Of a stretch of DNA of 64,000 nucleotides, positions 33,386 through 45,109 are shown piece by piece. Below the pieces are notes generated by a model. That model did not search any database and was not told the origin of the DNA. It saw nothing but the letters and a program-made list of their open reading frames with translations. How positions within the stretch are numbered: the first letter of the stretch is position 1; every line of letters starts with the position of its first letter. Position numbers and translations under genes: made by a program. The stretch covers positions 205,255 to 269,254 of the forward strand of contig JAVSML010024622.1 in NCBI GenBank assembly GCA_038503035.1, in the 5' to 3' direction. Source of the DNA: Crocodylus rhombifer (Eukaryota; Chordata; Crocodylia; Crocodylidae).

Positions 33386-33656
33386 CTGTTACCCCAGTAT
33401 CTCAGCACACCCTCCAATATGCAATGCATTAATGCAATAACTGCATCCAACAGGGAGATTAAAAGTGTCTCTTGTTTTTCATAGAGCAAGCTACTTTTAA
33501 AGGTGCCCTGAAAAGATGAAAATATTGGTTTTTGCCCTTTCATCACTTTGTGACCTACAGAAAAGACATGAAAGGGAGGAGATTTTTTTTTCTGCTTGAC
33601 TACTTTCTTTAACTTTAGCAAAGCCATGTCTGATCTTATCAATTCTGGGTAGAACT

Positions 33657-33771
33657 GCACCTTATAGACTAACTACATCAGAGATGTGTAGCATAAGCTT
33701 ATGATGAAGTAAGCACACTGCTTACAAAAACTTACACCATGCATCTCTGATTTAATGAGTCTATAAGGTGC
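33657..33771. repeat. Inverted repeat inside an interspersed repeat
   Basis: The left arm starts GCACCTTATAGACT (33657) and the right arm ends AGTCTATAAGGTGC (33771). Arms of about 43 bases share ATCAGAGATG. The sequence that follows, to about 33830 (GACCTCAGACTAACATGACT), resembles a widespread reptile repeat tail of a class I could not settle. Confidence 0.65.
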
Positions 33772-35289
33772 AAATCTACCCTGCCCTCTGCCTGACCTCA
33801 GACTAACATGACTAACCACCTCTCATCAGTGATGCCACAGATCTTTTGCACAGAACCCAGCAATGAAAACTGGGAGCTCACACTGCTTTTACTTGAAGTA
33901 GTGAGGGCTCTCAACCTCTAGCAAAAGAGCTTCCCCCCATATCTCCACACTGATTTTTACATCCTGGTATTACAGAGTTAACAATCAAATCAAAACCCAG
34001 AAAGTTTTAAATATCTTGTTTAAAAGATAGATGCCAAACAATAGATTTTCCACCTACGGACCAAGCCCAGAACTTGCCAGAAGAATGGATGGAAACCATT
34101 ACTATAACCTGAACTTTCCCAGCAGAATCCTCTTAAGGCAAAGCAGACAAGGCATGAACTTCTAAACAAACAAATAATGCTTTCTTTTAAAAAGTAAAAG
34201 CCTCATCTTTCAGAGCTTCCTCCTGCACCTTGGAGAAACAAAGGGCACAAACCAATTCATTCTATTTCCTTTGCTAATTACCTTAAGGCTAGTATTTAAG
34301 CTCAGTCCCTAGTGCAACCAAGCCTTCCTCTCAGGTATTCAGACAAGTTTAGCCTACATTCATTTTCTACCTGTGACTGCCCCAGGGGGGGAAGAGCAAG
34401 TTTTTTTTTCTTCCAGTAGCTTAGCTGTTCATTCAGGAGTGGCAATTGCCTAGCTAACTATGTAGCTTCCTACTTATTTTTTGAGCTTGCGAAATGCAGA
34501 AGATAAAAATAGATGATTGCATTGTCTGACTTTCCATAGTCCTCGTGCTCATTAAAAACAAAGGCATGTTACTGGTTTTAGCCAGGATTACTGCAATTGG
34601 AACTCCTGACCTTGCGATATCTGCCATTTTGCATTCAAGCTTTACTGCACAATTTGCATGTCCATATGCATCATGAACAGTATATACTTAAATAACAAAG
34701 TCCTTGGGAAAGCGGCAGGCAAATAGGAAAGTAAACAACAGCATCTTTTCTGCATAATTTACTTGTAATTTTCTGCATTTTCTCACTGCTGCTTAACTGA
34801 AAACTGCCGATTTAGTATTTAGATCACGGTTATACTGTGAAGTCATGGCCAGTTTCAGGGACACTGTTGCTGTAGGTGCAGCACACCACACAGTAATACT
34901 CCCTACTCAAAAGTGCTCGCAAGCAAGTGGCCCTGGAATGGTGTTTCAAGTAGGCATCCTTACTTTTCAACACATGCTTTATGTCTCAGTGGTTTCAGAG
35001 CAATTTTAAACACCAGCTAAACCTTAAATATGGAAGTTAAGAGACTTGGCTGAGCCTTCAACTACGTGGGTCAGCAACCTTTTGCCAATGTGAGCTGCCC
35101 TTTGCATCCCTGTCCCTGTTGTGGGCCTCAAGTCTCTACCCTCTGAAGCAGCCTATAAGCACTGTTGTTCAGGTGACAATATTTGGATCTTGGGAAGTGC
35201 TAGATTTGCAGCTGAATAAAGGCTTTAATTTGTGGTCTAGCAAAAGCTGCTGACCACAAAGCAGAATGATATCTAAGTCAGCCATTTGC

Positions 35290-35850
35290 TTATGCTAAGT
35301 AACCATCTTAACTGCGTCAACCATTTTCAAGTGAGTGTGTGTGCTGTGAATGAGGTGAAGCTTTAGGAATGTGGAAGATGGTACAGTGTGGAACAGAAAA
35401 ACAGACTGGAATGTGAAAAACAACATGTAATTGGTAACAGAATTCGAGTTTAACACATGCAAAAGGGTGAATGCTGATTGGTAAAGAAGCCTCCAAAGTC
35501 CACCTATTGACCAAAGAAGTGGGGGGTGAAGGTCTTAGATATGCGCTCATCACAAAAAGGCATGTAAATGAATGAAATGCATAGGCAATTCTATGCCAAT
35601 GAAACAAACAGTAAACTGAGGCAGAGCTTGAGATGGGAGGAGAAATGGGTAGGGCGTGAGGGTGGAATAAATGGTAATAAGCAAAAACCAAAATGTATAA
35701 ATGTGGAAAAAACTATTGTTCACTGAAGGTCCCCAGTTCCCTGTTTTTTTGGGACCAGGCCTGAAGCGGTCTCCATTCTGAATAAAGCTGTTGTGAGCAA
35801 TGTGTGCTGGTGTTTGCTCCCTGCTTGCTCTGGCTAGTGAGTAACAGGAC
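35290..35850 (+). mobile_element. Probable solo LTR of an endogenous retrovirus
   Basis: The layout fits U3-R-U5: a TATA-like TGTATAAATG near 35692, then a GT/C-rich stretch, then the polyadenylation signal AATAAAGC near 35780, then a GT/TTGCT-rich U5 ending near GTAACA at 35850. TATA to poly(A) signal is about 85 bp, normal for an LTR. No gag, pol or env is nearby and the exact left edge and target duplication are uncertain, so an unrelated repeat is possible. Confidence 0.5.
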
Positions 35851-36053
35851 CCACGAGCAATTTGATTGTCATTAAGCACTGCATGGAGTCATGGTCTAAC
35901 AACCGTTACCACTGATCCCCATCATCTCTGCAGCAAAGCTAAGCAGAGGTGCAAAGGAGCCATAGATTGGACCTTCACCAGCCAGATTCACCTCTTCAGG
36001 GACCAGGCTAAAGTGATTTCTCTTGGAATAAAATGGTCATGCTTTTAGCTTAA

Positions 36054-36649
36054 AGTGGGGGGGGGAATTATTTGGGCTGGAGGGCTGCTTCAGGAGTTTT
36101 GGTAAGCTGTTGTGGGCCAGGTCAACATCCCCCTTCCTCCCTCCATCCATCCTAGCAACAGCTCACCAAAACTCCCTAAGTGGCTGGGGACCCCCACAGG
36201 GAGGGTGCACTTGGCTGGGGGATGGGATTGAGCCAAAGGCAGGTGGGGAGTGGGGTCTGGGAGCGGGATCTGGGAGCAGGCTGGATGGGGCAGGGCTGGG
36301 CCAGGATCCACTCCCCATGGGACAGTTTGTAACTAGCCCAACCTGGGAGGAAGAGGAGAGGGCTGAATGCACACCCATGACCTGGTCCCCACCCCAGCAA
36401 AGGTGTGCGCAGGCACCAGTACAGTGCAGCTAGGAAGCAGTGCAACTTGGCCGTGCGAGGTAGTCCCAACAGATAGATTGTGACTGGATTAAGCCACTGT
36501 GCCAACCCTGCCCTGCAGTTCACCTGGGGGAGGTGAAACTGGGCGTTTGTGCATGGTCCAGACTGTCCCCTGCACCTGGGGTGGGTGGGGCAGGGACTGC
36601 TGCAGACTGGTCTGGATCCTGTCTGCAAGCTGTGTTTTGCCCACCCTTG
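36054..36649. mobile_element. hAT non-autonomous element
   Basis: About 596 bp. The left part is GGGGAATTATTTGGGCTGG and the right end TTTTGCCCACCCTTG has the reverse complement CAAGGGTGGGCAAAA. The flanks AGCTTAAA and GCCTAAAA are a weak 8-bp duplication. The interior is GC-rich; frames of 70-180 codons on both strands are compositional. Confidence 0.65.
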
Positions 36650-37066
36650 GCCTAAAAGGATAATATGAGTAATAAATCCAGGAAGGGGATTTAGGCTGTG
36701 AATCACAGCCTCGCACTGCAAAAGAATGCCTGAAGCCAGGATTTTTCAGACAACCTTCTCTCAAGCATTTTCTGTTGTCTGATTTAGTGTCTTCCTCTCT
36801 AGCATGCTGGCTGTTGGGAAGCTCATTTCTAGGTACCTAACTGGAGTCCTGTGTCCAGAATGGAGAGAAACTGGATCTGGCCTGGAGGGGACCAATAAAC
36901 ATAAGAAAGGAGCTGGAAGGGTAAGTGTGCTTAGTTCAGAGAAAAGGAGACGAAGGGGGAAGGAACATGGCAGCCTTTCAGTGACCTGAAAACCACAACT
37001 GTAAGGAAAATAAAAGGTCATTCGCCACTGGGGACAGACTGCAGGAGACAAGACAATGGGTTTAAA
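36650..37066. other. Short anonymous spacer between two hAT elements
   Basis: No gene or repeat terminus is seen apart from the flanking hAT ends. Confidence 0.5.
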
Positions 37067-38116
37067 CTGGGGCGGGCAATTATTTTGGCTGGAGGGCTGC
37101 TTCACAAGGTTTGGTGAGCTCCTGAGGGGCATGGGTAGCTCTGCTCCCTGACAGTTGCCCCGTCCCCAGCCACAGTTTTGGGATGGAGTGGGTGGGAGAG
37201 AGAGAGAGTGTGTGCATGTGCGCATGCATGTCCAACCTTTGCCACTGGAAGTCCCTCCCCTTGCCCCCTGGAAACAATCCATTGTGGAGGGAGGGAGACT
37301 GCCATCTTAGAATGAAGGAAAAAAAATTTCACACGCTAAAAGTCAAACACCTACTAGAACATATTTTATTACAAAAAATATTTTTGCCATGATTTGTGTT
37401 TGCTTAGTATATATAGAGGGGACTGCACAACTCAAAAGTAAATTCTTAGTTGCTTGCCTCCCATGCCCAGCAAGTGCAGGGAATGCTGGCGATAGCCTGG
37501 TGGAGGCTGCGCTCCTTGCCACGATGTGCAGCATTGGCCAAAGCCGTGCCCCACTAGGTGCCTGCACTGGGCACAAGTGCCCTGAGCACCTCTGCCTGCC
37601 ACTGCTGCCTTTGCCACCACCTGTAGGTCTGCATGCCACTGGGGGGAATGTGTGGGAGGGACCCACAGCCCACCCTCCCTCCCACCCAGATGCTGCCCAC
37701 CCAAGCTCCATGCTGCTGCTGCTACCTGGGCGTGGGCCCTGCCCCTGCCCCCCCAACACTTCTTTACCTCCTCTGCAGAGCAAGTGGGAGGCTGTAGAAG
37801 TGGAGCTGGTGAGGGCCACATGGGTAGCTCCACCCCCTGATGGCTGCCCCCCCCCCCCCACGGTCACAGCAGCATCACCCAAAAGCTGCACACTGGCTGG
37901 GCTGGGTCCTTCTGCCCATGAGGGTGGGAGCAAGGGGCATGAGGGTATGTTGGGGGGGGGGGGGGGGGGGGGGGGGGAGGGTGTACATATGGGTGCCTCT
38001 CTCCCACCCTCATGGGCAGAAGGGCTGGATAGGGTGCAATTCCTTGGAGGGTGCTGCAGGCCAGATGAAAATGATTGGCCAAATCCAGCCCACAGCTCTT
38101 AGTTTGCCCACCCCTG
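37067..38116. mobile_element. hAT non-autonomous element, about 1.05 kb
   Basis: The left end CTGGGGCGGGCAATT and the right end TTTGCCCACCCCTG are imperfect inverted repeats. The flanks GGTTTAAA and GCTTTAAA differ at one base of eight. Its left subterminal sequence (TTTTGGCTGGAGGGCTGCTT) matches that of 36054-36649. CATGGGTAGCTC-type sequence near 37128 recurs near 37818, an internal direct duplication. It contains the G26 tract and palindrome described separately. It has no transposase. Confidence 0.75.
37908..38023. repeat. Perfect 23-bp palindrome flanking a G26 homopolymer
   Basis: 37908-37930 and 38001-38023 are exact reverse complements, sharing the core CTGCCCATGAGGGTGGGAG. The loop contains 26 consecutive G on the plus strand at 37952-37977. 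The tract could form G-quadruplex and is prone to length error in sequencing. Confidence 0.9.
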
Positions 38117-38119
38117 CTT

Positions 38120-38420
38120 TAAAGCCAAGTAGATTCAGATTAAATCTCAGGAGAAAAAGACTTCCTAATTGGAGGAATGGAACAAGCTGCCCAGGAAGCC
38201 AGGGTATCCTCTTTATCTGAGTTTTGCAAAAGGCTGAATAGTTATTTCTCTGGGATGGTGTAAGAATTTTGCGGGGAGTTGGGAGTATGATGTACTGTCC
38301 TTGTGCTCTGGATAGGGAACTTAGGCAGTTCATTTGCAGTTGTGAAATCCATTTCTGGCAGATGCCCGAGCAAACAAACAGGTTTCTGCAAGGTAAAGGT
38401 TGTGGGGCTTTACAGCATGG
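38120..38420 (+). mobile_element. CR1 LINE 3' fragment
   Basis: The start resembles the CR1 ORF2 C-terminus (a decayed NKLPREVV-like region followed by SLSEFCKRL) on the plus strand. The remainder may be its 3' UTR. Confidence 0.5.
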
Positions 38421-38939
38421 TACTGCTCCACAGTGACTACTTATGTACACTCTCTGACACCTTACACCTCTCCTCACTCCTTGTGGCACTTTGATCCACA
38501 AAGAAACCTAAGGCATAGGCACACAACAATCAGGCCCAGTCACAGCAGCACACAAGCCCATGCACAAGTATGGACAGAGATGCTATAAGCAGCAAATGAA
38601 CATACACTTTAATAAGATCTCAAAAAACTGCTGCCAAATGCTTTTGTATTTCTCCATTTACCTCATCTCTGCTAGTTTGTAAAATACTTGCCAGTGGGAA
38701 TATTTTCTCTGTCTACTAAACACATATTTACTGTTGTACATGTATACTTGTTTACCCAGGGTCGAGGCCTCATGTGTGGCTGAAACCATGAGTATTGCTA
38801 AAAATCAAGAGTCACATGCTCACTACTATATTCCATATCTATACAGCTCAATTTAGACAGCTATCCATGGGGGCAGGGAGTATAATGGTGCCCTGATTCA
38901 ATGAAAATAAATAGGATAATTGAAATAAGAGTCTTCATG

Positions 38940-39490
38940 GCATGGGAGTGATCCACAGTTGCCCATAGGAAGACAGATTCAAACAACTGGGACTGTTCAG
39001 TTCAGAGAAGCCTGGGAAGGGTGGGTATTATAGAAGTATATTAAACAATTAATAGTGCAGAGAAAGTAAATCAGGAGCACCTTTATAGCACATAAGAACA
39101 ACCCACAAAATGGAAAGGCAATACATTTCAAACTGATTAAAGGATTCGGACATACAGGCATAATTCATGGCTTATAGAACTCATTGCTGCAATGAGGCCA
39201 AAGGCTTAGCAGGATTTAAAAGAAAAACAATAAGCGACTAAACACAGTCCCGAGCATTTTCATAGCAACATTCGGCAGAATAGAAAAGCTAAAAGACCTA
39301 AACCTTTCTGCTCAGGACAGAAGACAACTTGTAACAGAGGAAGTTAGGAAGATACTTCCTCCATAGGCAGATTATAACAGTTGCTCACTTCAGGGCTCCT
39401 TGCATCTTGGTCCGAAGCATCTGCAAATAGCCATTGGTAGTGTCAAGAGACTACACTAGACAGTTTTTAGGTCTTATCTGATGCTCTGGT
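38940..39490 (+). mobile_element. CR1/L3-type LINE 3' end
   Basis: The sequence follows the plus-strand order of an old CR1 C-terminus and 3' UTR: TCAGTTCAGAGAAGCCTGGG, GTGCAGAGAAAGTAAAT, then a stretch with TTATAGAACTCATTGC, then CTTCAGGGCTCCTTGCATCT and GAAGCATCTGCAAATAGCC. It has many stops and is old. Confidence 0.65.
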
Positions 39491-39829
39491 TTACATGCTG
39501 CTAAAGTCCAATGCGTGCAGTAGTACGTCATCATCTTTCAGGTCTACTCAGTATTTCAATTACTGTTTCCTCTTCCTAGTTGCATAGGTACTTTACTTCC
39601 AAAGCCTTTTGTAGCCTCCTCATCCCCTTTTTGGGTATTGTTTCATCACTGCTTGTTCAGGAGTTTTTTGGGGCTGGCTATGCAGTTTGCCATGCCTGCA
39701 TTTTATGAACAGCTTCCCAAATGCAACACAAAACTAAAATTCCCCCAGAAGCACACCCTCCCTGTTGTGTTACTGTATAGACCTCGCCACCTCTCGTGTC
39801 TAAATGGCCTTTTCTTAGTGTTATGTAAA

Positions 39830-39831
<2 letters not shown>

Positions 39832-39879
<48 letters not shown>
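39832..39879. repeat. (CA)n microsatellite
   Basis: About 24 CA units, essentially uninterrupted. It is likely polymorphic. Cysteine/valine frames on the other strand are artefacts. Confidence 0.97.
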
Positions 39880-39881
<2 letters not shown>

Positions 39882-40053
39882 CCAGCCTCAAGGAGACCCA
39901 CTTAAACTTAACTCCATCCACCCCCACCTCCCTTCAGGGAGCATATGCATGAAGTAAAACACAGGGTCAGACCCTTTGTTTGTAGACCCCTGAGGGCAGA
40001 GAACTTGGTTGGAAAGCCCCACACTCTAGCCACAAGCTTCTCAGTTAAATACT

Positions 40054-40345
40054 GGACATCACAGATTTAAGACCAGAAGAGGATGCTATGGTTATCTAGT
40101 ACATCAAGCCTGCAAAACCGCTAGCTGTAACACCACCCAGTAATTCCTGCACCAAGCCCCTAATTTTGCTTGAGCAGAGCATATTATGTAGAAAGACATG
40201 AAGACAGAGTTGAAAGATGGCAAAGGATGGAGATGCTACCACCTCTCTAAGTTAAAGTTGTTTCTGTGGCTAAGTACTCCCATAGTGAAATTGTTCCTGA
40301 ATCCATTTGGAATTTGTCTAGCTTCAGTATCCCACAGGTACTTCA
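40054..40345 (-). mobile_element. CR1 LINE 3' fragment
   Basis: The plus strand matches the reverse complement of a CR1 3' end: TCACAGATTTAAGACCAGAAG, CACCCAGTAATTCCTGC, AGAAAGACATGAAGACAG, then GGAATTTGTCTAGCTTC. It ends inside the ORF2 C-terminus. Confidence 0.75.
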
Positions 40346-41740
40346 AAGATCATCATCTACTGTGGGCTTTCTAGGTCCCTCCAGGTCTTTCTTAGCATCA
40401 CAGCATTTCACACTCCAGTGGGAGACTCCCCTCTTGTAAGCGTGACCTCTTTGGTTCCTCACACATGGCTTTGCATTTGGCTCTCTGTTGAATCTCAACA
40501 ACCATCTCAACTAGAATTAAATTTGAGTTGTATAACTAAATCCTGTTCTCAGACCTCATTTTCTAATGTCTGCAGTATGATGTTGGTCTCCAGGACTAAT
40601 GTTTGGAGTGGTGGGTGCAGCAGGCATTCTTCACCTACATAACGTCCTTTTCTTTTTCTTCCTCCAATATAAAGGTACAGTGTGAATCTAGTCTTGACAG
40701 TGTGCTCTGCTAACAGAATTTATCCTTTGAAAATTAAACACCCATCACCCCCCAAAACCCTCTAACAAAACTAAGTACAATTTGCTTCCATCATAATGGT
40801 CAGCATTACCTAGCTGTCTTACAGACTGGAGGAACTAGGTCAAAACACATTTGTGCAAATGTGAGGAAAGTCACTTTGCCAACAACAGGTGCAACTTCAC
40901 AAGTCTCCCTTGTTCAGGAGCATGCTTCAACTGTTCATTGTTCAGAAAGTCCAAAAGATACTACATGCATGCAACATGATATCAGAGGCCACTCCAAAAA
41001 TACCCAATTTATTTTGGTACAACCCTTCCTACCTAGTGACATGATTGCTATGACTAAGGCATTTAAAATAGCATTATTAAGCAAGCATGGGCCTATTTTT
41101 ATAATTTACATTTACTGGCCTCTCCTAGCTATCCGAGCTGTCTTGAATTTTTCTGATCTGCTCTTAGATTTCTAGTGGTCTCCAAGCTGCTGTCTGGATG
41201 TTATTACTGGGATAGGAAAACCAAAGAGAAAATATTTGAAGGTTGGCCATATCTTGAACATGATGTATTCAACATTCAGAAGAAAAGGCTTATTTGGAAG
41301 CTGGATGAGTAACAGGTAGAAATAGCACATCACTTGCATAATGCATTCTAACAAATTAATAGCAATTAATTACTTCAAGAATACCCAAGACTTAGAGAGT
41401 GGCTATACACAAAAAAGGGGCTCTAGAAATCCCGTGTTTATGGCCTTACCTGACACAGGATATGTACTCCAGTCTCCTAAATTTACAAGTCAGAAAGATT
41501 TCTCTGAGTGCTGGCAGCATAGCTGCAGTCAGAAAGCCAAAGCAGACTACTGCTAATGATCACGACTTAGCCAACAGCTCTGTCTGTGATCCATGAGGCA
41601 AAATAGAAGCCTGATCACATGCCTTGCCTGTATTAATCATCAGTATTCAACAAACTAATAAATTACTTTTGTCATCAAGACAAGATGTAACTTGAGATGC
41701 AGCCAGTCTACTTGTTAAAAATCCCTCTCAGTAGGTCCTT
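40346..41740. other. Anonymous intergenic sequence
   Basis: Frames at 40418-40642 and 40861-41175 lack any recognisable domain. No gene is supported. Confidence 0.45.
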
Positions 41741-41759
41741 TTCTCACCATCCATGATGG

Positions 41760-41935
41760 CTAGAGAGATACCAAGACAACCCTTTGAGACACTCTGGACT
41801 AAGGCAGTCTCCCTATGCTTCACAAAGGGTGTTTGTGCCTGAAAGCTTGCAAAGAACTTTTCCAACCATTTAGTTGGTCTAATAAAAGATATCACATCTA
41901 CCCAAAGAACTATGCCTGCCTTGAGACTAAGGACA
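41760..41935 (+). repeat. Interspersed repeat tail, class unresolved
   Basis: It carries GCCTGAAAGCTTGCAAAG followed by TTAGTTGGTCTAATAAAAG and ATATCACATCTACCC, a tail I recognise as widespread in reptile genomes. A shorter variant (GCTGGTCCAACAAAAGG) lies near 42710. Confidence 0.5.
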
Positions 41936-43956
41936 CACATACACATCTCTCCTTTAGCTAGCCGTCTGATGAAAATGCTAGTGGTATTAAAGTTGCATGA
42001 AAATTTGACTTTAAACGTCTGTTCCTTAACAGGAGTTATATAAAAATACAATGACCCTTTCAAATGCATGCGATTAAAAAAAAAACAGCTAAAGAAACAG
42101 GAAAGCCCACTGTCAGAATACTATGGTTTGTGACAATGAAAACATTGCTCGGCATTAAATAAGGGAGAAGCTGAAACAAGTGCTCTATATTAGAAGCTTT
42201 TTTTTTAAATCGGACATAGGTTTGAGTGTAGTCTATCAGTAGGTATTTACTGCAGGTTTGTCTAGTAATGAATAACACTTACCTTGAAACAATATGAAGG
42301 TTTCCTGCTGTGCCCCTTTAGCTGTTTCATTAGTCTGCTAATTAGCATTTGTTTTGCCAAGAACCAAGCCCTGGCTGTCGGCTTCCTCCCTCGTGGGAGG
42401 AGAAGCTTCACTTCAGAAACTCCATTAGGTTCAGCTCTGAGCTCCCAAAGGTGCTCCTGAACTTGGTAGTGTAGGTACAATGCACCAGTGATGGCAGCAG
42501 CAGAGAGTAGGTTAGACAAGTCTCCAGCATTTTGACCAACTTCTGAACATGGTTAAACAAGTGCAGTGGTAAGAATGCAAGCCCGGAGCCCCTCGTTACA
42601 GGCTTTAAATTGATCAACACTCACATATTTGCATGTTTGAGGTTCTTAGGAAGCTTGGCATTTTTCCAAATGAGTGGAAGCACATCTAACATTATCCCGC
42701 TATACAGCTGGTCCAACAAAAGGTATCACCCCCAAAAAATCCTCACTTGTCAGTTCCTGGATGATCACAGTTTAGATCAACCCCAGTTAATTTTATCAAT
42801 TTTGTAATCTCTTTAAAGAAATCTGAGCAACGTCTTGTAACAAGACCCGTTTCATAAATCCTATTGACTAGCATTAGTCATAGTATCATCTTTTAATACT
42901 TTACTGTCTGCACAAGGTATCTGGCCTGGAGTTACCTGGCTTACCCCAGGTACTCTTTTTAAATACTAGCACAACATTCATTTTTCCCAGTTCGCTTACA
43001 TTTTCACAACGCAAGATTTATTAAAAACCAGACCGACCAAACCATTAGTTGTTCAATCCTTAGCCAAATCTTTGAACACTCACAATTTGGCAGGAATGGC
43101 CAAGAAGGGTCAATTAAATAAATGCATCATGTTCAGATTGTGGAGTGTTTACAATATTCAGCTTTTGAAAACGTGTAAGAGACCATTTTATTTCACAAGA
43201 AGTTACTTACCACATTATCATCTTTTGAACAGATCTTAAGCATGTCATCTGGCCAGCAGATTATAAAAAATGGATACTAAAACAAGGAGGCATCAGTGAC
43301 CAAGAGGAATGAATAGTTAATTTGCACATGGATAAGGTATGTTAGAGCCTCCTGCATATGCAGAGCTACTGGTCACAAAGCCCGTTCTCAAGAACAGCGA
43401 GTGTTTGCTCTCGTTTCAAAGCAGTAATAGTTGAAGTCCTGCTGACATGTCCAGGTCACATTCTTCCAGTATCAGGCTCTTGACTTCTACTGCATGCTCC
43501 TTGGATTGTAGCCACCACTCTAGGAAGGTTGCCTGTAAAGAGCTGGACCCCCTTTTGAACCTTGCTGTCTTTACATTCACTTTGTCTTCCACATTGTAAG
43601 AAAACTGATTTTTTTTACAGTATTTTGAACTCTTACCAGTCTGGGATGCAGAATGAAAAGGGAGAGCAAGTGAATGTCAGACAGACAATTAGAAAGTGAA
43701 CTCTTCCTTCCCAGTACCTCTAAGTAACTGAATCAGCCTTAGAAAGGACTATGCTTTTGAGTACGTTCCACACTGTACATGTTTTTTAAATCAGTAAAAG
43801 ATATTCCTTAATAAACTGGATGCATGCATATGAAAGTCAGTCAGGTCACTTCTGTTTTGGTGTCTAGGCTGAAATCTTCGGTGTCTGTCGAGCCCACAAA
43901 GATTCTAGGTTACCAGGAAAGCAAAGGACAACGATTAGAGTCCTGAGAGGTAAAAA
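41936..43956. other. Intergenic sequence approaching LPGAT1
   Basis: AT-rich sequence with no supported gene. Frames on the minus strand at 42060-42620 have no recognised domain. Confidence 0.4.
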
Positions 43957-43962
43957 TTTATT
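43957..43962 (-). terminator. Candidate distal poly(A) signal for LPGAT1
   Basis: AATAAA on the minus strand (plus strand TTTATT), within GACTCAATAAATTTTTACC. It would give a 3' UTR of about 5.7 kb. It is one of several candidates. Confidence 0.3.
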
Positions 43963-45103
43963 GAGTCATATCTGATCAGCATGTTATGATATGGTCACAC
44001 CTCATACAGCTGACATTCTCATAGCCAAGAGAGGGATTTTTTTTTTTTCCATTTAAAAATACATCTTTTCATCAGGAAGGAATTTTTTTTAAACAAACAT
44101 TTTCATAGTAAGCAGGAATTAAAAACAATGGCTTTTTCAACATGAGAACAGGGCTGGTCAGCACTGGATCTCTTAGTGCTTTAGAGTCAGCTTTCAAGTT
44201 CTCCTCCCCTTTTTTCTGTACACTTTTCACACCTATTACTGAAAAACACCACACAGAAGCCAAAACAAAATGCAGAAGGGAAATGAAGAGGTAGACATAA
44301 CTACAACCATTGCACTGTTCTGCGTGTTGTGCAGGACACCTTAGGATGCCCCAAGGAGTTGCATTTCTCTCTTACCTATTACAGCATTGCTTGTTAAAAT
44401 ATTAACAGCTTACAAAACCAAGAGTGACACTTAACTAAGTGCTACTGTATATATTCCAGGGCCACAACATGGATGGCCCCGTCTCACTCTATATTGCTTT
44501 GCCTAGCTAGTTGTTTAAAATAGACTGCTCCATAAATCAAAAATGTACAAGATGACAACAAACTTGTTAGGAAAACTCTGAATTCCCATCTTCATAGACC
44601 AGACGCTGTCTGTCCATGGCTTGCTTAGGGCCCAGAGCTGTTATTTTACATGCCCAACTCCCACTAACTTGAACAGAGACGAGATGCACAGAGATTTGCC
44701 TCTAGATGCTCCGAGCCAATTTCTGCATTACTTTCAACAAATGTGATGGGAATTTTGCCAGAATAAGGGCCAGAAGTTGCTCTGCCCCTCACTACCCTCT
44801 CTTTTTAGTTCAAATTTAGCTTCTGACACAGAAAGATGAGACTCATGTTCTTCCTGAGAGCTTTATGAGCAGCAACTACCTATACTTTTAATACTGAGAG
44901 ACGCTAACAATTTCCGTACTCACTAACTAAAAACAAAACTGCACTGTGAGCACAACCATGATTAAATTTTGCTACTTGGTGTTTTAAGGTAAGCACAGAA
45001 GACATTTAATACAACTTTGCCCTCCCCAAACAAACAAACAAACAAAATCATCTCACTGATTAAGAATTAGAAGCACATGAAAATCTTGAAAAAAAGGATC
45101 AAC

Positions 45104-45109
45104 TTTATT
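45104..45109 (-). terminator. Candidate poly(A) signal for LPGAT1
   Basis: AATAAA on the minus strand, preceded by an A-rich GTGATAAA stretch and followed within about 20 bases by a T-rich run (on the minus strand) that could serve as the downstream element. Other AATAAA candidates on this strand lie at 46222-46227 and 47394-47399, so alternative 3' ends are likely. Confidence 0.4.

Noticed and set aside
36176..38220. Frames up to 237 codons rich in Pro, Gly and Ala
   Set aside because: They lie inside two GC-rich hAT elements and cross the G26 tract; no domain is present and both strands are equally open.
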